Source: Maricaulis parjimensis (GTDB taxonomy: Bacteria > Pseudomonadota > Alphaproteobacteria > Caulobacterales > Maricaulaceae). Taken from it: a stretch of DNA of 64,000 bases. Of the stretch, positions 44,319 through 53,502 are shown piece by piece. The notes below the pieces were generated by a model. The model saw only the letters and a program-made list of their open reading frames with translations, ran no database searches and was not told the DNA's origin. Positions within the stretch are counted from its first letter, which is position 1. Each line of letters opens with the position of its first letter. Where the stretch lies: NCBI RefSeq assembly GCF_016817355.1, contig NZ_JADOTT010000001.1:546072-610071 (forward strand), read 5' to 3'. The translations under genes and the position numbers were made by a program.

Positions 44319-44999
44319 CTAGGCCGCGTTGCGCATGTCCTCGAAGCGCTTGCCGGGCTCGTCCTCATAGCTTTCCGCCAGCACGGTCAGCCGCTCGATG
44401 CGGTCCGTGCGGAAATGGCGGAAATCATTGCGCATCTCGCACCAGGCCGAGAGCAGCCAGACACGGCCGAAACAGGTCAGCGCCAGCGGACGGATCACCC
44501 GCTTGGTCATCTCATCCGACAGGGATTTATAGACCACGCGCAGCTTGCGCTTGTTCGCGATGGCATTGCGCACCGGGCCGAAAGCTTCCGGGCGCACGGT
44601 CTCGTCCAGGAAGGATGCGAACAGGGGGGTGGAGCGCAGGCGTTCGCGATGCGTGTCCGGCAGGGCGTGCTCGATCTTGGCCAGCGCTTCGGCCGCGGCG
44701 GCGGCCAGATCCTTGTCGCCCGTCGCTTTCACCAGACGCGCACCCAGGGCCAGCGCGTCGAGTTGTTCATAGGAAAAGGTCAGCGGTGGAAGGTCGAAGC
44801 CCGGACGCAGGACATAGCCGACCCCCGCCTCACCATCGATTGGCGCGCCGGATCCGATGAGGTGGGCGATATCGCGATAAATCGTGCGCTCGGAGACCTC
44901 GAACTTGTGTCCCAGTTCGTGAGCGGTGACCGCACCCGGCGCGGCTTCGCGCAAGGCCTGGACAATGCGGATGAGACGTTCGGCGCGGCGCACTGACAC
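44319..44999 (-). CDS. YafY-type transcription regulator (HTH + WYL)
   Basis: A 226-residue regulator. The N-terminal winged helix RLIRIVQALREAAPGAVTAHELGHKFEVSERTIYRDIAHLIGSGAPIDGEAGVGYVL is followed by a WYL-type domain (KRKLRVVYKSLSDEMTKRVIRPLALTCFGRVWLLSAWCEMRNDFRHFRTDRIERL) that may sense a ligand. The start is GTG at 44999. A dyad CTGACA-N6-TGTCAG at 45097-45114, before the divergent ABM-like gene, is a candidate operator. WYL regulators usually act on the adjacent gene. Confidence 0.88.
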   Translation of the reverse strand: MSVRRAERLIRIVQALREAAPGAVTAHELGHKFEVSERTIYRDIAHLIGSGAPIDGEAGVGYVLRPGFDLPPLTFSYEQLDALALGARLVKATGDKDLAAAAAEALAKIEHALPDTHRERLRSTPLFASFLDETVRPEAFGPVRNAIANKRKLRVVYKSLSDEMTKRVIRPLALTCFGRVWLLSAWCEMRNDFRHFRTDRIERLTVLAESYEDEPGKRFEDMRNAA

Positions 45000-45061
45000 C
45001 CCCTGAAATCAATCGCTATGTCGGGAAGATGTCAGCATTTGTGGGGCGGGGCAAGTGGCGC

Positions 45062-45077
45062 CGTTTCACGTGGAACA
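45062..45077. promoter_or_regulatory. Two-mismatch parS-like site
   Basis: CGTTTCACGTGGAACA keeps the CACGTG core and 14 of 16 positions of parS (mismatches at the first and twelfth bases). It lies in the 159-bp interval between two divergent genes, about 30 kb from parS site 3 and 21 kb from the other side of oriC. Chance occurrence cannot be excluded. Confidence 0.4.
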
Positions 45078-45096
45078 CAGTCGAGCGTCGCCTATC

Positions 45097-45114
45097 CTGA
45101 CATCATGTTGTCAG
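45097..45114. promoter_or_regulatory. Candidate YafY operator
   Basis: Inverted repeat CTGACA-tcatgt-TGTCAG in the divergent interval, 45 bases before the ABM-like start. The dyad shape fits a dimeric winged-helix regulator such as the YafY protein encoded on the other side (inference). Confidence 0.5.
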
Positions 45115-45158
45115 TTGGCGGAGCGTATAAGGCGTGTTCGCGCCAGTTGGAGGCTTGA

Positions 45159-45452
45159 ATGAGCGACAAAACCGTTTTTGAAATCGTGACTTATGAAGTG
45201 TCCGACCCGGTCGAGGCAGAGCGGGGCCGGGGCCAGGCCCGCCAGGCTCTCGCCCACTATCCCGGCTTTGTCAGCTGGACGATCTATGCCCAGCCGAAGG
45301 GTGGCCATGTCTTTGTCGACCAGGTGGAATGGGACACGCTGGCTCATGCGCTGGCCGCACAGGAACGCTTCATGACGGATGACGGGGTCGCCCTGTTTCG
45401 AGGCCAGATCACGCGTGTTCTCGCCATGACCCATGTTGTGCAGGGCGATTAG
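45159..45452 (+). CDS. ABM-like small protein
   Basis: A 97-residue protein with the shape of a dimeric alpha/beta-barrel (antibiotic-biosynthesis-monooxygenase-like) domain: FEIVTYEVSDPVEAERGRGQARQALAHYPGFVSWTIYAQPKGGHVFVDQVEWDTLAHALAAQERF. No catalytic residue can be pinned down, and ABM-fold proteins include many non-enzymes. It is divergent from the YafY-type regulator, probably its target. ATG 45159 has AGTTGGAGG just upstream. It overlaps dapB at its 3' end by 4 bases. Confidence 0.7.
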   Translation: MSDKTVFEIVTYEVSDPVEAERGRGQARQALAHYPGFVSWTIYAQPKGGHVFVDQVEWDTLAHALAAQERFMTDDGVALFRGQITRVLAMTHVVQGD

Positions 45453-46279
45453 GCCGCGCCGCTAACGACATCCTGCATCGTATAGAGGCCGGGCGCCCGC
45501 AAGCCGCTCTCCGGTTTGAGCCAGGCAGCGGCGGTGACAGCGCCGCGCGCAAACACGCTGCGGTCAAAGGCGCGGTGGGAAATGCTGATCTCTTCCTCGC
45601 TGGAGAGGAAACGCACGGCATGCTCGCCGATAATCCCCCCGCCTCTTGTCACAGCGAAACCGATCTTGCCGGTCTCCCGGGCGCCCGTATGTCCGTGGCG
45701 GGCCCAGTCGACGTTCGCTTCAAGGTCCACGCCGCGCGTATTGGCCGCGGCCCGCCCGAGCATGAGCGCCGTTCCGGACGGGGCATCGGCCTTCATGCGG
45801 TGATGGCTTTCCTCGATCTCGATATCCCAGTCGGCGGCCGGCAGACTGGCGGCCATCGCGACCAGGCGCTCGGCCATGGCGACACCCAGGGAGAAGTTTC
45901 CGGCGTGCAGGACCGGGATGTGTTCACAGGCGCTTTCCAGGGTTTTCATCTGGTCGGAATCCAACCCTGTCACTCCACTGACAAAACCGATATTTCCCTG
46001 TTTTGCCAGATAATTGGCTGCCGACGCGGTGAGTTCCGGGAGGCTGGCATCGATCACGATATCGGCCCCGGCAAGTCCGGCTTCGAAGGAAACCGAGGCG
46101 AAGGTGCCGCAGGGTTCGCCCGTCAGCTCCACGCCGACATCCAGCCCGTCCAGGGCCGAGCCGGAGCGCACAACGGCGCCGCTCAGGCGCAGACCGGGTG
46201 TCTGCAGCACGGCCCGACCGATCGCACTGCCCAGCCGGCCCGTGATCCCGAGCAGTCCAATCTTGATCTCGCGGCTCAT
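45449..46279 (-). CDS. dapB: 4-hydroxy-tetrahydrodipicolinate reductase
   Basis: A 276-residue enzyme of the lysine/diaminopimelate pathway. The N-terminal nucleotide fold GLLGITGRLGSAIGRAV, the catalytic block EIEESHHRMKADAPSGTALMLG (His-His and Lys) and the C-terminal hinge are present. ATG 46279 starts MSREIKIGLLG; the frame extends upstream in the preceding gene but without similarity. The start shares one base with the stop of the membrane-protein gene (TGATG), so both are coupled to dnaJ's transcript. Confidence 0.95.
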   Translation of the reverse strand: MSREIKIGLLGITGRLGSAIGRAVLQTPGLRLSGAVVRSGSALDGLDVGVELTGEPCGTFASVSFEAGLAGADIVIDASLPELTASAANYLAKQGNIGFVSGVTGLDSDQMKTLESACEHIPVLHAGNFSLGVAMAERLVAMAASLPAADWDIEIEESHHRMKADAPSGTALMLGRAAANTRGVDLEANVDWARHGHTGARETGKIGFAVTRGGGIIGEHAVRFLSSEEEISISHRAFDRSVFARGAVTAAAWLKPESGLRAPGLYTMQDVVSGAA

Positions 46280-47430
46280 CAAACGCCTCCACTCACCAGC
46301 CGGTCGGCCAGGTTTTCGAACAAATAGGACCCGACAATCGGGATGACGGGCAAGAGGATGTAGAGGGAAAACCGCGTCGTCACGCTGGCCGAGACCGGCC
46401 ATTCGCGCAGATTATTCACCCAGATTTCATAATCGGTCAGCCCGGCCAGGGCGGATGCGGCCTCCGCGTCTCCGGAAAGCGCCTTGTCCCGCATTTGCGC
46501 CATTTCACCATGAATCCGGTCCAGCTCAGCCTGTTTGGCGGCGCGGATCTTGGCATGGACAGGATAGAGCGCGCTGGCGAGCAGAAAGAGCCCCCCCAGA
46601 ACCGAGGCCGTGACCACCGGAATCGTCATGCCCAGCTGGTCGGTCGCAAACAACTCGTCCGGGGCGTTCGGATTGATCAGGAAGAGCAGGATGATGGCGG
46701 CCATGATCATCCAGGTGCGTGCGCTGCGCAGGCCGATCCGGCCAAACACTTCCAGCTGGTCCAGATGGAAGAGGTCGACCTCCAGATGCTCGCGGATGAT
46801 GGCTTTCAGGACGCCGCTCTCGCGCGCCACATCGGCGCCGGCCCGGAAACCGATCCCGTAAAGGAAGGGTGAGACGAGCAGGAACCAGAGCCCCACCGAG
46901 CCGAGATAGCCTGAAATCGTGAACCCATTGCCCAGGATCATGAAGACATTGAAGCCCAGACCGGCGGCGGCCCCGGCCAGAAACAGGATGACATAGCGTC
47001 CGCGCCAGCTGACCGGAATGCCCAGCGGAAGTTTGCGCGCCTCCTCGGCCCCCGCCCCGCCCAGGGCCGCGGCCAGGTCATCGGCTTCCAGGGCCCACAG
47101 CCGCATTCCGTTTTCCGTGAAAGCGGTGCCCGCGGTGAAGATCAGCGACAGGACGATCGCGATCCAGGCCACCCGGGTCAGCAGGACCTGCCCGTCCGGC
47201 CCGGTCTCGAACAGGCTCGGCCCGCTCGATAGCTCGGCGATCAGGATATAGGCGCCATAAAGCACCGCGAAAATGAGGAGTGTCGTCAGCCGGAAGCCAA
47301 AGGGCGACAGACGATAGGCATGCACCTCCGCCGGCTGGAAAAAGCCGGGTTCTGTCGCGGTTTTCGGCGTGTTTTCAGTCGGCGAAGCATCCATGGGGAT
47401 AGTGGTAAGCCCATCCCCTGCCTGTGTCAT
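46279..47430 (-). CDS. Multi-helix membrane protein between dnaJ and dapB
   Basis: A 383-residue protein with about seven hydrophobic stretches, including LTTLLIFAVLYGAYILIAEL, RVAWIAIVLSLIFTAGTAF, YVILFLAGAAAGLGFNVFMIL and WMIMAAIILLFLI, plus a soluble region (AKIRAAKQAELDRIHGEMAQMRDKALSG) that looks helical. No family is recognised. Starts at 47430 and 47394 (MDASP) are both possible. It lies 30 bases after dnaJ and is coupled to dapB, but nothing shows a chaperone role. Confidence 0.65.
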   Translation of the reverse strand: MTQAGDGLTTIPMDASPTENTPKTATEPGFFQPAEVHAYRLSPFGFRLTTLLIFAVLYGAYILIAELSSGPSLFETGPDGQVLLTRVAWIAIVLSLIFTAGTAFTENGMRLWALEADDLAAALGGAGAEEARKLPLGIPVSWRGRYVILFLAGAAAGLGFNVFMILGNGFTISGYLGSVGLWFLLVSPFLYGIGFRAGADVARESGVLKAIIREHLEVDLFHLDQLEVFGRIGLRSARTWMIMAAIILLFLINPNAPDELFATDQLGMTIPVVTASVLGGLFLLASALYPVHAKIRAAKQAELDRIHGEMAQMRDKALSGDAEAASALAGLTDYEIWVNNLREWPVSASVTTRFSLYILLPVIPIVGSYLFENLADRLVSGGV

Positions 47431-47460
47431 CCGCGGTCTGGGCGGATCGACCCCGCCGGA

Positions 47461-48642
47461 TCAGTTCGCGTTGGGGCGGCCGTCATCCGTGGTGACGTCA
47501 TCCCAGAACTGTTTGACCTTGTTGAAGAAGCCGGCGCTGTCGGGATTGCAGCCCTCGCCGGAGAGGTCGCAGAATTCCTTCAGCAGCTCTTTCTGGCGGT
47601 CGCACAGATTGCGCGGGGTTTCCACAAAGAGCTCGACCACCATGTCGCCGCGCGGTCCGCCGCGCAGACGGGGCATGCCCTTGCCGCGCAGACGCATGCG
47701 GCGGCCGGTCTGGGCGCCTTCGGGGATTTTCATCTCGGCCTTGCCGCCTTCGATCGTCGGCACCTGCATGGAACAGCCCAGCGCGGCCTGCACCATGGAG
47801 GCCGGGGCCCGGCAATAGAGATTGGGGCCGTCGCGCTCGAAAATCTCGTGCGGTTTGACGGAAATGAAGATGTAGAGATCGCCGCGCGGCCCGCCACGGG
47901 CCCCGGCTTCGCCCTCACCGGCCAGGCGGATACGGGTTCCGTCTTCGACACCGGCCGGCACGGTGACATTCAGGGTGCGGTTCTTGCGCACGCGGCCGAC
48001 GCCGTCACAGTCCTGGCAGGGGGTTTTGACATACTGGCCCCGGCCGCCGCATTGCGGACAGGTCTGTTCCATCGTGAAAAAGCCCTGGGAGCGGCGGATC
48101 CGGCCGGCACCATGGCAGGTGCCGCAGGTTTCCAGCTCGGTGCCCGGCTCATTGCCCTGACCATCGCAGCGCTCGCAATGCATGGCCGTCGGCACGGTGA
48201 TCGTCGCTTCCTTGCCGTTGAAGGCATCTTCCAGCGCGATTTCCATGTCATAGCGCAGATCGGCACCGCGGGCCGGTCCGGAGCGGGCACGGCCACCGCC
48301 GCGGCGTCCGCCGCCCATATTGAAGGCTTCGCCGAAGACCTGTTCGAAAATATCGGCAAATTCGGCTGCGCCAGCCCCGCCGCCGAACGGGCCCTGACCG
48401 CCGCCCATTCCGCCCTGTTCGAAGGCAGCATGACCCATCCGGTCATAGGCAGCGCGCTTGTCAGCGTCCGACAGCACGGCATAGGCCTCGCCGACTTCCT
48501 TGAACTTGGCTTCGGCTTCTTCATCACCCGGATTGCGGTCCGGATGGTATTGCATGGCGAGCTTGCGGTAGGCGCTTTTCAGCGCCTTTTCGTCGACACC
48601 GCGTTCGACACCCAGGACTTCGTAGAAATCACGCTTGCTCAT
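47461..48642 (-). CDS. dnaJ: Chaperone DnaJ
   Basis: A 393-residue Hsp40. The J domain has HPD at residues 33-35, followed by a Gly/Phe-rich linker ([15 protein letters not shown]), four CxxCxGxG zinc repeats ([40 protein letters not shown]) and the substrate-binding C-domain. It stimulates DnaK ATPase. ATG 48642 ([10 protein letters not shown]) shares one base with the stop of the FkbM-type gene, which separates it from dnaK. Confidence 0.98.
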   Translation of the reverse strand: MSKRDFYEVLGVERGVDEKALKSAYRKLAMQYHPDRNPGDEEAEAKFKEVGEAYAVLSDADKRAAYDRMGHAAFEQGGMGGGQGPFGGGAGAAEFADIFEQVFGEAFNMGGGRRGGGRARSGPARGADLRYDMEIALEDAFNGKEATITVPTAMHCERCDGQGNEPGTELETCGTCHGAGRIRRSQGFFTMEQTCPQCGGRGQYVKTPCQDCDGVGRVRKNRTLNVTVPAGVEDGTRIRLAGEGEAGARGGPRGDLYIFISVKPHEIFERDGPNLYCRAPASMVQAALGCSMQVPTIEGGKAEMKIPEGAQTGRRMRLRGKGMPRLRGGPRGDMVVELFVETPRNLCDRQKELLKEFCDLSGEGCNPDSAGFFNKVKQFWDDVTTDDGRPNAN

Positions 48643-49505
48643 CACACTTCACCGTCTTGCAGAACCAGAACCGCGTTCTGCCGCATTTGTTTGGCCACGC
48701 TGTAACCGTGCTTCAGGCACAGTCCGGCGGCACTGTCCTCGATCGCGGCATCGTGCCGCGTCTCGATCAAAATCATGCCCGGCCACAGGTTTCGCGGAGA
48801 GTCCGCGAAGAACGCGTTAAGCACGGGCGTCTCATAGCCTTCGATGTCGATTTTCATCACATCGACCCGGTCGATACCGTTCTCTGTCAGTACCTGTCCC
48901 AGCGGGCGCAGGGGAACGGTCACGCCGTCTCCACCTTCCTCGACATGGACCTCACCGCGATTGCGGCCGCTGACAGAGAGATGGACTTCACCCACTTCCG
49001 CGCCAAGGGCGACAGGTGCAACTGTCACATCATCCGCCGTCGAGGCTGTCAGATTGAATTCCAGCCGCCGCCGATTTTCCGGATCCGGCTCGACCGCGAT
49101 CACCTTCACCGGCTTGCCCAGATTGCGGGCATCGGCCAGCACGGACAGGGTATAAAGCCCGGCATTGGCGCCGGCATCGACAAACACGAAGGGCCTGTCG
49201 CCGGAATGAGCGGCCATGCGCTGGCGGATTTCGGCCCGCTCCGCATCATCCCAGGTCCGCGAGCCTGCAAACACGCGTTTCTCGCAACGATTATCGCGCA
49301 GATGGAGGCGGGCAAACTGTCCGGGGAAGACCTCGATATCGGCGATCTCGCGTCCGCCCGACATGAGCGCACGCCGCACCACGGTCTCCGCCGCGCGGCG
49401 CAGCCCGTTCAGCGGCAGGGACATCGGAAGGCGCCGCATCCGCTCCGAAAAAGCGGGAAGGGCGAAAGCTCCAAACGGAGCAGAGATCGGATCGGGACGG
49501 TCCAT
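48642..49505 (-). CDS. FkbM-family methyltransferase between dnaK and dnaJ
   Basis: A 287-residue SAM-dependent methyltransferase. Motif I reads [20 protein letters not shown], then [18 protein letters not shown] carries the acidic ribose-binding residue, and [19 protein letters not shown] the FkbM-type block. Targets of this family are varied (sugars, polyketides, small molecules); none is indicated here. It sits inside the dnaK-dnaJ unit, 62 bases after dnaK and coupled to dnaJ by TGATG, which is unusual. Its start is ATG 49505, or the in-frame ATG at 49424. Confidence 0.82.
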   Translation of the reverse strand: MDRPDPISAPFGAFALPAFSERMRRLPMSLPLNGLRRAAETVVRRALMSGGREIADIEVFPGQFARLHLRDNRCEKRVFAGSRTWDDAERAEIRQRMAAHSGDRPFVFVDAGANAGLYTLSVLADARNLGKPVKVIAVEPDPENRRRLEFNLTASTADDVTVAPVALGAEVGEVHLSVSGRNRGEVHVEEGGDGVTVPLRPLGQVLTENGIDRVDVMKIDIEGYETPVLNAFFADSPRNLWPGMILIETRHDAAIEDSAAGLCLKHGYSVAKQMRQNAVLVLQDGEV

Positions 49506-49566
49506 TTGGACACCTCAAGGCCGGACAAGGGGCGGCTGCGCTGCAACCGCCCCGAACATCCGGACC

Positions 49567-51477
49567 TTAGCTGTCCTTTTTGGCTTCGTCGTCGACTTCG
49601 GAGAATTCCGCGTCGACCACGTCGTCATCGCCTTCGGCATCCGCCTTGGCGTCGGCCTCGGCCGCTTCGGTCTGCTGGGCCGCATACATGGCCTCGCCGA
49701 GCTTCATGGCCGCCTGGACCAGTGCTTGCGTCTTCTGCTGGATGGCTTCCAGATCCTCGCCATCCTTGACCTCTTTCAGCTCGTTCAGCGCGGTCTCGAT
49801 GGCTTCCTTGTCGGCAGCCGGGACCTTGTCGCCGAATTCCTCGAGCTGTTTTTCGGTCTGGTGGACCATGGCTTCGGCACCATTGCGGGCCTCGACCAGT
49901 TCCTTGCGCTTCTTGTCCGCGTCGGCATTCGCCTCGGCGTCCTTGACCATGTTGTCGATCTCGTCATCCGACAGACCACCGGAGGCCTGGATGCGGATCG
50001 CCTGTTCCTTGCCGGTCGCTTTGTCCTTGGCGGACACGTTGACGATACCGTTGGCGTCGATGTCGAAGGTCACTTCGATCTGCGGCAGGCCGCGCGGGGC
50101 CGGCGGGATGCCGACCAGGTCGAACTGACCCAGCAGCTTGTTGTCGGCTGCCATTTCGCGCTCACCCTGGGAAACCCGGATGGTCACGGCGGTCTGGTTG
50201 TCGTCCGCGGTCGAGAAAGTCTGCGACTTCTTGGTCGGGATCGTGGTGTTGCGCTCGATCAGGCGGGTGAAGACACCGCCCAGCGTTTCGATACCCAGCG
50301 AGAGCGGGGTCACGTCGAGCAGCAGGACGTCTTTCACATCACCCTGCAGAACGCCGGCCTGGATGGCGGCACCCATGGCCACCACTTCGTCCGGGTTCAC
50401 ACCCTTGTGCGGATCTTTGCCGAAGAAGCCTTTCACGGCTTCCTGCACCTTGGGCATGCGGGTCATGCCGCCGACCAGGACGATATCGTCAATGTCGGAT
50501 GCGCTCAGGCCCGCATCCTTCAGGGCCTTCTTGCACGGCTCCAGCGTCCGCTTGACCAGGTCTTCGACCAGGGCTTCCAGCTTGGCGCGGGAGAGTTTGA
50601 TGTTCAGGTGTTTGGGACCCGAGGCATCGGCCGTGATGAAGGGCAGGTTCACTTCATAGGAGGTGGCCGAGGAGAGTTCCTTCTTGGCCTTCTCGGCTTC
50701 TTCCTTCAGGCGCTGGAGAGCCAGCTTGTCGGCCTTCAGGTCAATGCCGTTTTCCTTTTTGAACTCGTCCGCGAGGTATTCGACGATACGCATGTCGAAG
50801 TCTTCACCGCCGAGGAAGGTGTCACCATTGGTGGCCTTCACCTCGAACACGCCATCACCGATTTCCAGGATGGAGACGTCGAACGTACCACCGCCGAGGT
50901 CGAACACGGCGATCGTCTTGTTCTCGCCCTTGTCCAGGCCATAGGCCAGGGCTGCAGCGGTCGGTTCATTGATGATGCGCAGGACTTCCAGACCGGCAAT
51001 CTTGCCGGCGTCCTTGGTGGCCTGACGCTGGGCGTCGTCGAAATAGGCCGGAACCGTGATAACGGCTTTCTCGACCGTTTCGCCCAGATAGGATTCCGCG
51101 GTTTCCTTCATCTTCTGGAGGGTGAAGGCGGAAATTTCCGACGGGGCGTATTTCTTGTCGCGGCCCTTGACCCAGGCAGCATTGTTTTCCGACGGCACGA
51201 TCGAATAGGGCACCATGTCGATGTCCTTCTTGACCGTCGGGTCGTCCATATTGCGGCCGATCAGGCGCTTGATGGCAAAAAACGTGTAGTCGGGGTTGGT
51301 GACGGCCTGGCGTTTCGCCGGCTGGCCGATCAGGCGCTCGCCGTCTTCCGTGAATGCGACGACGGACGGGGTGGTCCGGGCGCCTTCAGAGTTCTCGATG
51401 ACCTTGGGCTGGCCGTTTTCCATCACAGCCACACACGAGTTGGTGGTACCCAGGTCGATGCCGATAACCTTGCTCAT
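49567..51477 (-). CDS. dnaK: Chaperone DnaK (Hsp70)
   Basis: A 636-residue Hsp70. The ATPase domain starts [22 protein letters not shown], with [22 protein letters not shown] and [15 protein letters not shown]; the substrate-binding domain follows, with [15 protein letters not shown]. The C-terminus is the acidic, low-complexity tail with Asp/Ala repeats ending in DDEAKKDS. The leader is about 170 nt if the sigma-32-like promoter at 51650-51678 is used. Confidence 0.98.
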   Translation of the reverse strand: MSKVIGIDLGTTNSCVAVMENGQPKVIENSEGARTTPSVVAFTEDGERLIGQPAKRQAVTNPDYTFFAIKRLIGRNMDDPTVKKDIDMVPYSIVPSENNAAWVKGRDKKYAPSEISAFTLQKMKETAESYLGETVEKAVITVPAYFDDAQRQATKDAGKIAGLEVLRIINEPTAAALAYGLDKGENKTIAVFDLGGGTFDVSILEIGDGVFEVKATNGDTFLGGEDFDMRIVEYLADEFKKENGIDLKADKLALQRLKEEAEKAKKELSSATSYEVNLPFITADASGPKHLNIKLSRAKLEALVEDLVKRTLEPCKKALKDAGLSASDIDDIVLVGGMTRMPKVQEAVKGFFGKDPHKGVNPDEVVAMGAAIQAGVLQGDVKDVLLLDVTPLSLGIETLGGVFTRLIERNTTIPTKKSQTFSTADDNQTAVTIRVSQGEREMAADNKLLGQFDLVGIPPAPRGLPQIEVTFDIDANGIVNVSAKDKATGKEQAIRIQASGGLSDDEIDNMVKDAEANADADKKRKELVEARNGAEAMVHQTEKQLEEFGDKVPAADKEAIETALNELKEVKDGEDLEAIQQKTQALVQAAMKLGEAMYAAQQTEAAEADAKADAEGDDDVVDAEFSEVDDEAKKDS

Positions 51478-51649
51478 TGATCGTCTCTCCGTTTTTCCAA
51501 GCGGGACCGGATCTGCACAGACGGGCCTTTTGACAAAGCACCGCGTCTGCCGCCTTCCGTCCCCTTCGGGATCGTCATTGATAAAACCGGCGATGCCGCC
51601 GCCGGCGTGGTTCAGTGTTTGCAGGGAATAACCCCGCGCTTGGTAGGCG

Positions 51650-51678
51650 ATTTAGGGAGGGGTGAGGGGCAACGCAAG
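51650..51678 (-). promoter_or_regulatory. Sigma-32-type promoter candidate for dnaK
   Basis: Reading the minus strand: CTTG, 18 bases, then CCTAAAT, close to the alphaproteobacterial heat-shock consensus CTTG-N17/18-CYTATNT with one mismatch. It lies about 173 bases upstream of the dnaK start. Confidence 0.5.
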
Positions 51679-51694
51679 GGCGGGTGCATATAAC

Positions 51695-51784
51695 ATGCAG
51701 ATTCAGCTGCATCAGACCCGGTTTGAACCGGTTTTGGTGCCATGGAGCACCCGTTTTGCACATATTCCGGGTGGAAGCTGATGC
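51695..51784. repeat. Nested inverted repeats upstream of alkB
   Basis: Within 90 bases there are ATGCAG-N6-CTGCAT (51695-51712), CCGGTT-TG-AACCGG (51718-51731), GGTGC-N6-GCACC (51736-51751), and an outer pair GCATCAGACCCGG (51709-51721) facing CCGGGT plus CTGATGC (51767-51784). The whole could form a branched RNA or act as protein sites. The element lies in the 330-bp dnaK/alkB interval, ending 23 bases before the alkB start; the rest of that interval (51478-51649) holds the dnaK leader and nothing else I can name. Confidence 0.55.
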
Positions 51785-51807
51785 CGGCCTGACCCATTCT
51801 TGATGCC

Positions 51808-52458
51808 ATGCCAGCCCCTGTTTCACCCCCGTCCGGTTTCCGTTTCCTGCCCGGCTTTTTCGATCGCGCGGCCCAGATGTCCCTGATCGAAGCTGTCATG
51901 GCGACGACGCAAAGCGCGCCCTTCTGGCGTCCCTCCATGCCCCGGACCGGCCAGCCGCTATCGGTGAAGATGACGAATTTCGGCCCGCTGGGCTGGGTCA
52001 CCGACAAGGCGAAGGGTTATCGCTATGAGCCCGCCCATCCGGAAACCGGAGCGGCCTGGCCGGACATGCCGCCCGCCTTGCTGGATTTGTGGCACAAGGT
52101 GTCGGATTACCCTGCCCCGCCGGAAGCCTGTCTGGTCAATTGGTACGGGCCGGACAGCAAGATGGGCTTGCACATCGACTGGGACGAGGAAGCCACGGAT
52201 GCCGCAGTGGTCTCGATCTCGCTGGGCGACAAGGCCCGCTTCCGCATCGGTGGTCCGGAACGCAAGGGGCGGACCTCATCGCTGGTCCTGTCGTCCGGCG
52301 ATGTCGTGGTTCTGGGGGGCGACGCAAGGCGTTGTTATCATGGCGTTGACCGGATCTATCCCTGCACTTCCACCCTCCTGCCACCGGAGGCCTTTCCCGG
52401 CGGTGGCCGCATCAATCTGACACTGCGGCGGGTGACGATTCCGGCAATGGGCACCTAG
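51808..52458 (+). CDS. alkB: Alpha-ketoglutarate-dependent dioxygenase AlkB
   Basis: A 216-residue Fe(II)/2-oxoglutarate oxygenase that removes alkyl damage from DNA or RNA bases. The metal triad is visible: HID in LHIDWDEE and the late His in CYHGVDRI; the 2-oxoglutarate Arg set is RINLTLRR. NWYGPDSKMGLH precedes them as in Escherichia coli AlkB. It is preceded by the nested dyads and followed by a stop overlapping the convergent peptidase-like gene by 4 bases. Confidence 0.95.
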   Translation: MPAPVSPPSGFRFLPGFFDRAAQMSLIEAVMATTQSAPFWRPSMPRTGQPLSVKMTNFGPLGWVTDKAKGYRYEPAHPETGAAWPDMPPALLDLWHKVSDYPAPPEACLVNWYGPDSKMGLHIDWDEEATDAAVVSISLGDKARFRIGGPERKGRTSSLVLSSGDVVVLGGDARRCYHGVDRIYPCTSTLLPPEAFPGGGRINLTLRRVTIPAMGT

Positions 52459-53414
52459 TCATTGGCTGTGGGAAGAACCGCCTCGAAAATGGCATTCATG
52501 TCAAAGCGATGTGAGAGATAGAGCTCGCGCCAGGCTGGGTCCGTCTGGTCGAGGATTTCCGCGTCCGCAGCGCCCATCCCGTAGAATACTTCACGCTGCC
52601 AGGCGGTCATGTTCATGCTTTCCAGACTGGCGATGAGCCGGTCTTCCTGGCCCTCGGCCAGATGAGCCAGTTCCGGCTGGCCGGCGGCCACCATCCGGGC
52701 CAGTTCCAGCTCCACCCAACGGGCCACGCCCTCCTTCCAGATCTGGAAGTCATAATAGCGCGCCTCTGCCGGGCTCAGACCGGCCCGAAAAGCCTGGCGG
52801 GCCTCGGCATAGGCGCGGGCCTCGGCGGCGAAATCCGCACTTCCGCGGGCTGCGAGGGTGCGCAAGGCCTGGTCCGCCAGGGCGCGGGCGGCCGGGGCGG
52901 CTGTCTCATAGGGGAAGGGATAGTTCAGCATCCACATGCCGGACGTGTCGCCCCCATCCAGGTCAAGGGCGAGGGTGGCGTCCCACTGCCCCGGCAGGCT
53001 GTCCTGGAACTGGTGCAGATGCTCGTGCAGCAGGGTCAGCATCCAGGCGTCCGGCGAGCGGCCCGTGGCTTCCGGTGTTCCGACCACCATGGTTGGTGTG
53101 CCTTCCACAGCTGGGAAGCTGGCCAGGAAGGCCGGATTGAACTGGCGTGCGCGGGTCTGCATCCGGCAGCCGGAAACCGGTGCGTCCTGGGGGTCGGAAA
53201 ATCCGCCTGCCTGACGGTGATGGCACAGGAGAAATTCCTGCTCGTCCTTGATCAGAAGGATGGTGCCAGGTGCCGTGTCATAGCCCGGCCACAGCGCCGC
53301 ACCCTGGTCTGCGATGATCTGGCGAGCCTGTTCGATCAGCGCGGCTTCCGCCGCAATATCCCCGGCCGGCTCTGCCGTTTGCAGGCTGGTCGCAACCATC
53401 AGCATGGGCAACAT
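52455..53414 (-). CDS. Putative zinc metallopeptidase-like protein (HExxH)
   Basis: A 319-residue protein of unknown family. HEHLH at residues 130-134 (LLHEHLHQFQDSL) has the HExxH pattern of zinc peptidases, and WKEGVARWVELELA puts a Glu at 228 in an E-G-x-A context, as in the third ligand of gluzincins; so zinc binding is likely and proteolysis possible. Cys64 and Cys83 could pair. The N-terminus (MLPMLMVATSLQTAEPAG) is a weak signal peptide at best. It is convergent with alkB. Confidence 0.6.
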   Translation of the reverse strand: MLPMLMVATSLQTAEPAGDIAAEAALIEQARQIIADQGAALWPGYDTAPGTILLIKDEQEFLLCHHRQAGGFSDPQDAPVSGCRMQTRARQFNPAFLASFPAVEGTPTMVVGTPEATGRSPDAWMLTLLHEHLHQFQDSLPGQWDATLALDLDGGDTSGMWMLNYPFPYETAAPAARALADQALRTLAARGSADFAAEARAYAEARQAFRAGLSPAEARYYDFQIWKEGVARWVELELARMVAAGQPELAHLAEGQEDRLIASLESMNMTAWQREVFYGMGAADAEILDQTDPAWRELYLSHRFDMNAIFEAVLPTAND

Positions 53415-53502
53415 GGTGAAATCCCTCCTCTGTCCCGGTCCCGGTGTAGCGGGGCAGAGGCATTGCTGTGTTTACAGCGGCATGAAGCTTTGGACAGGCG
53501 GT

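Noticed and set aside
49216-51480. Long open frame on the plus strand opposite dnaK
   Set aside because: Fully antisense to dnaK, which has all Hsp70 motifs; long antisense frames are usual in GC-rich coding DNA and the product shows no family features.
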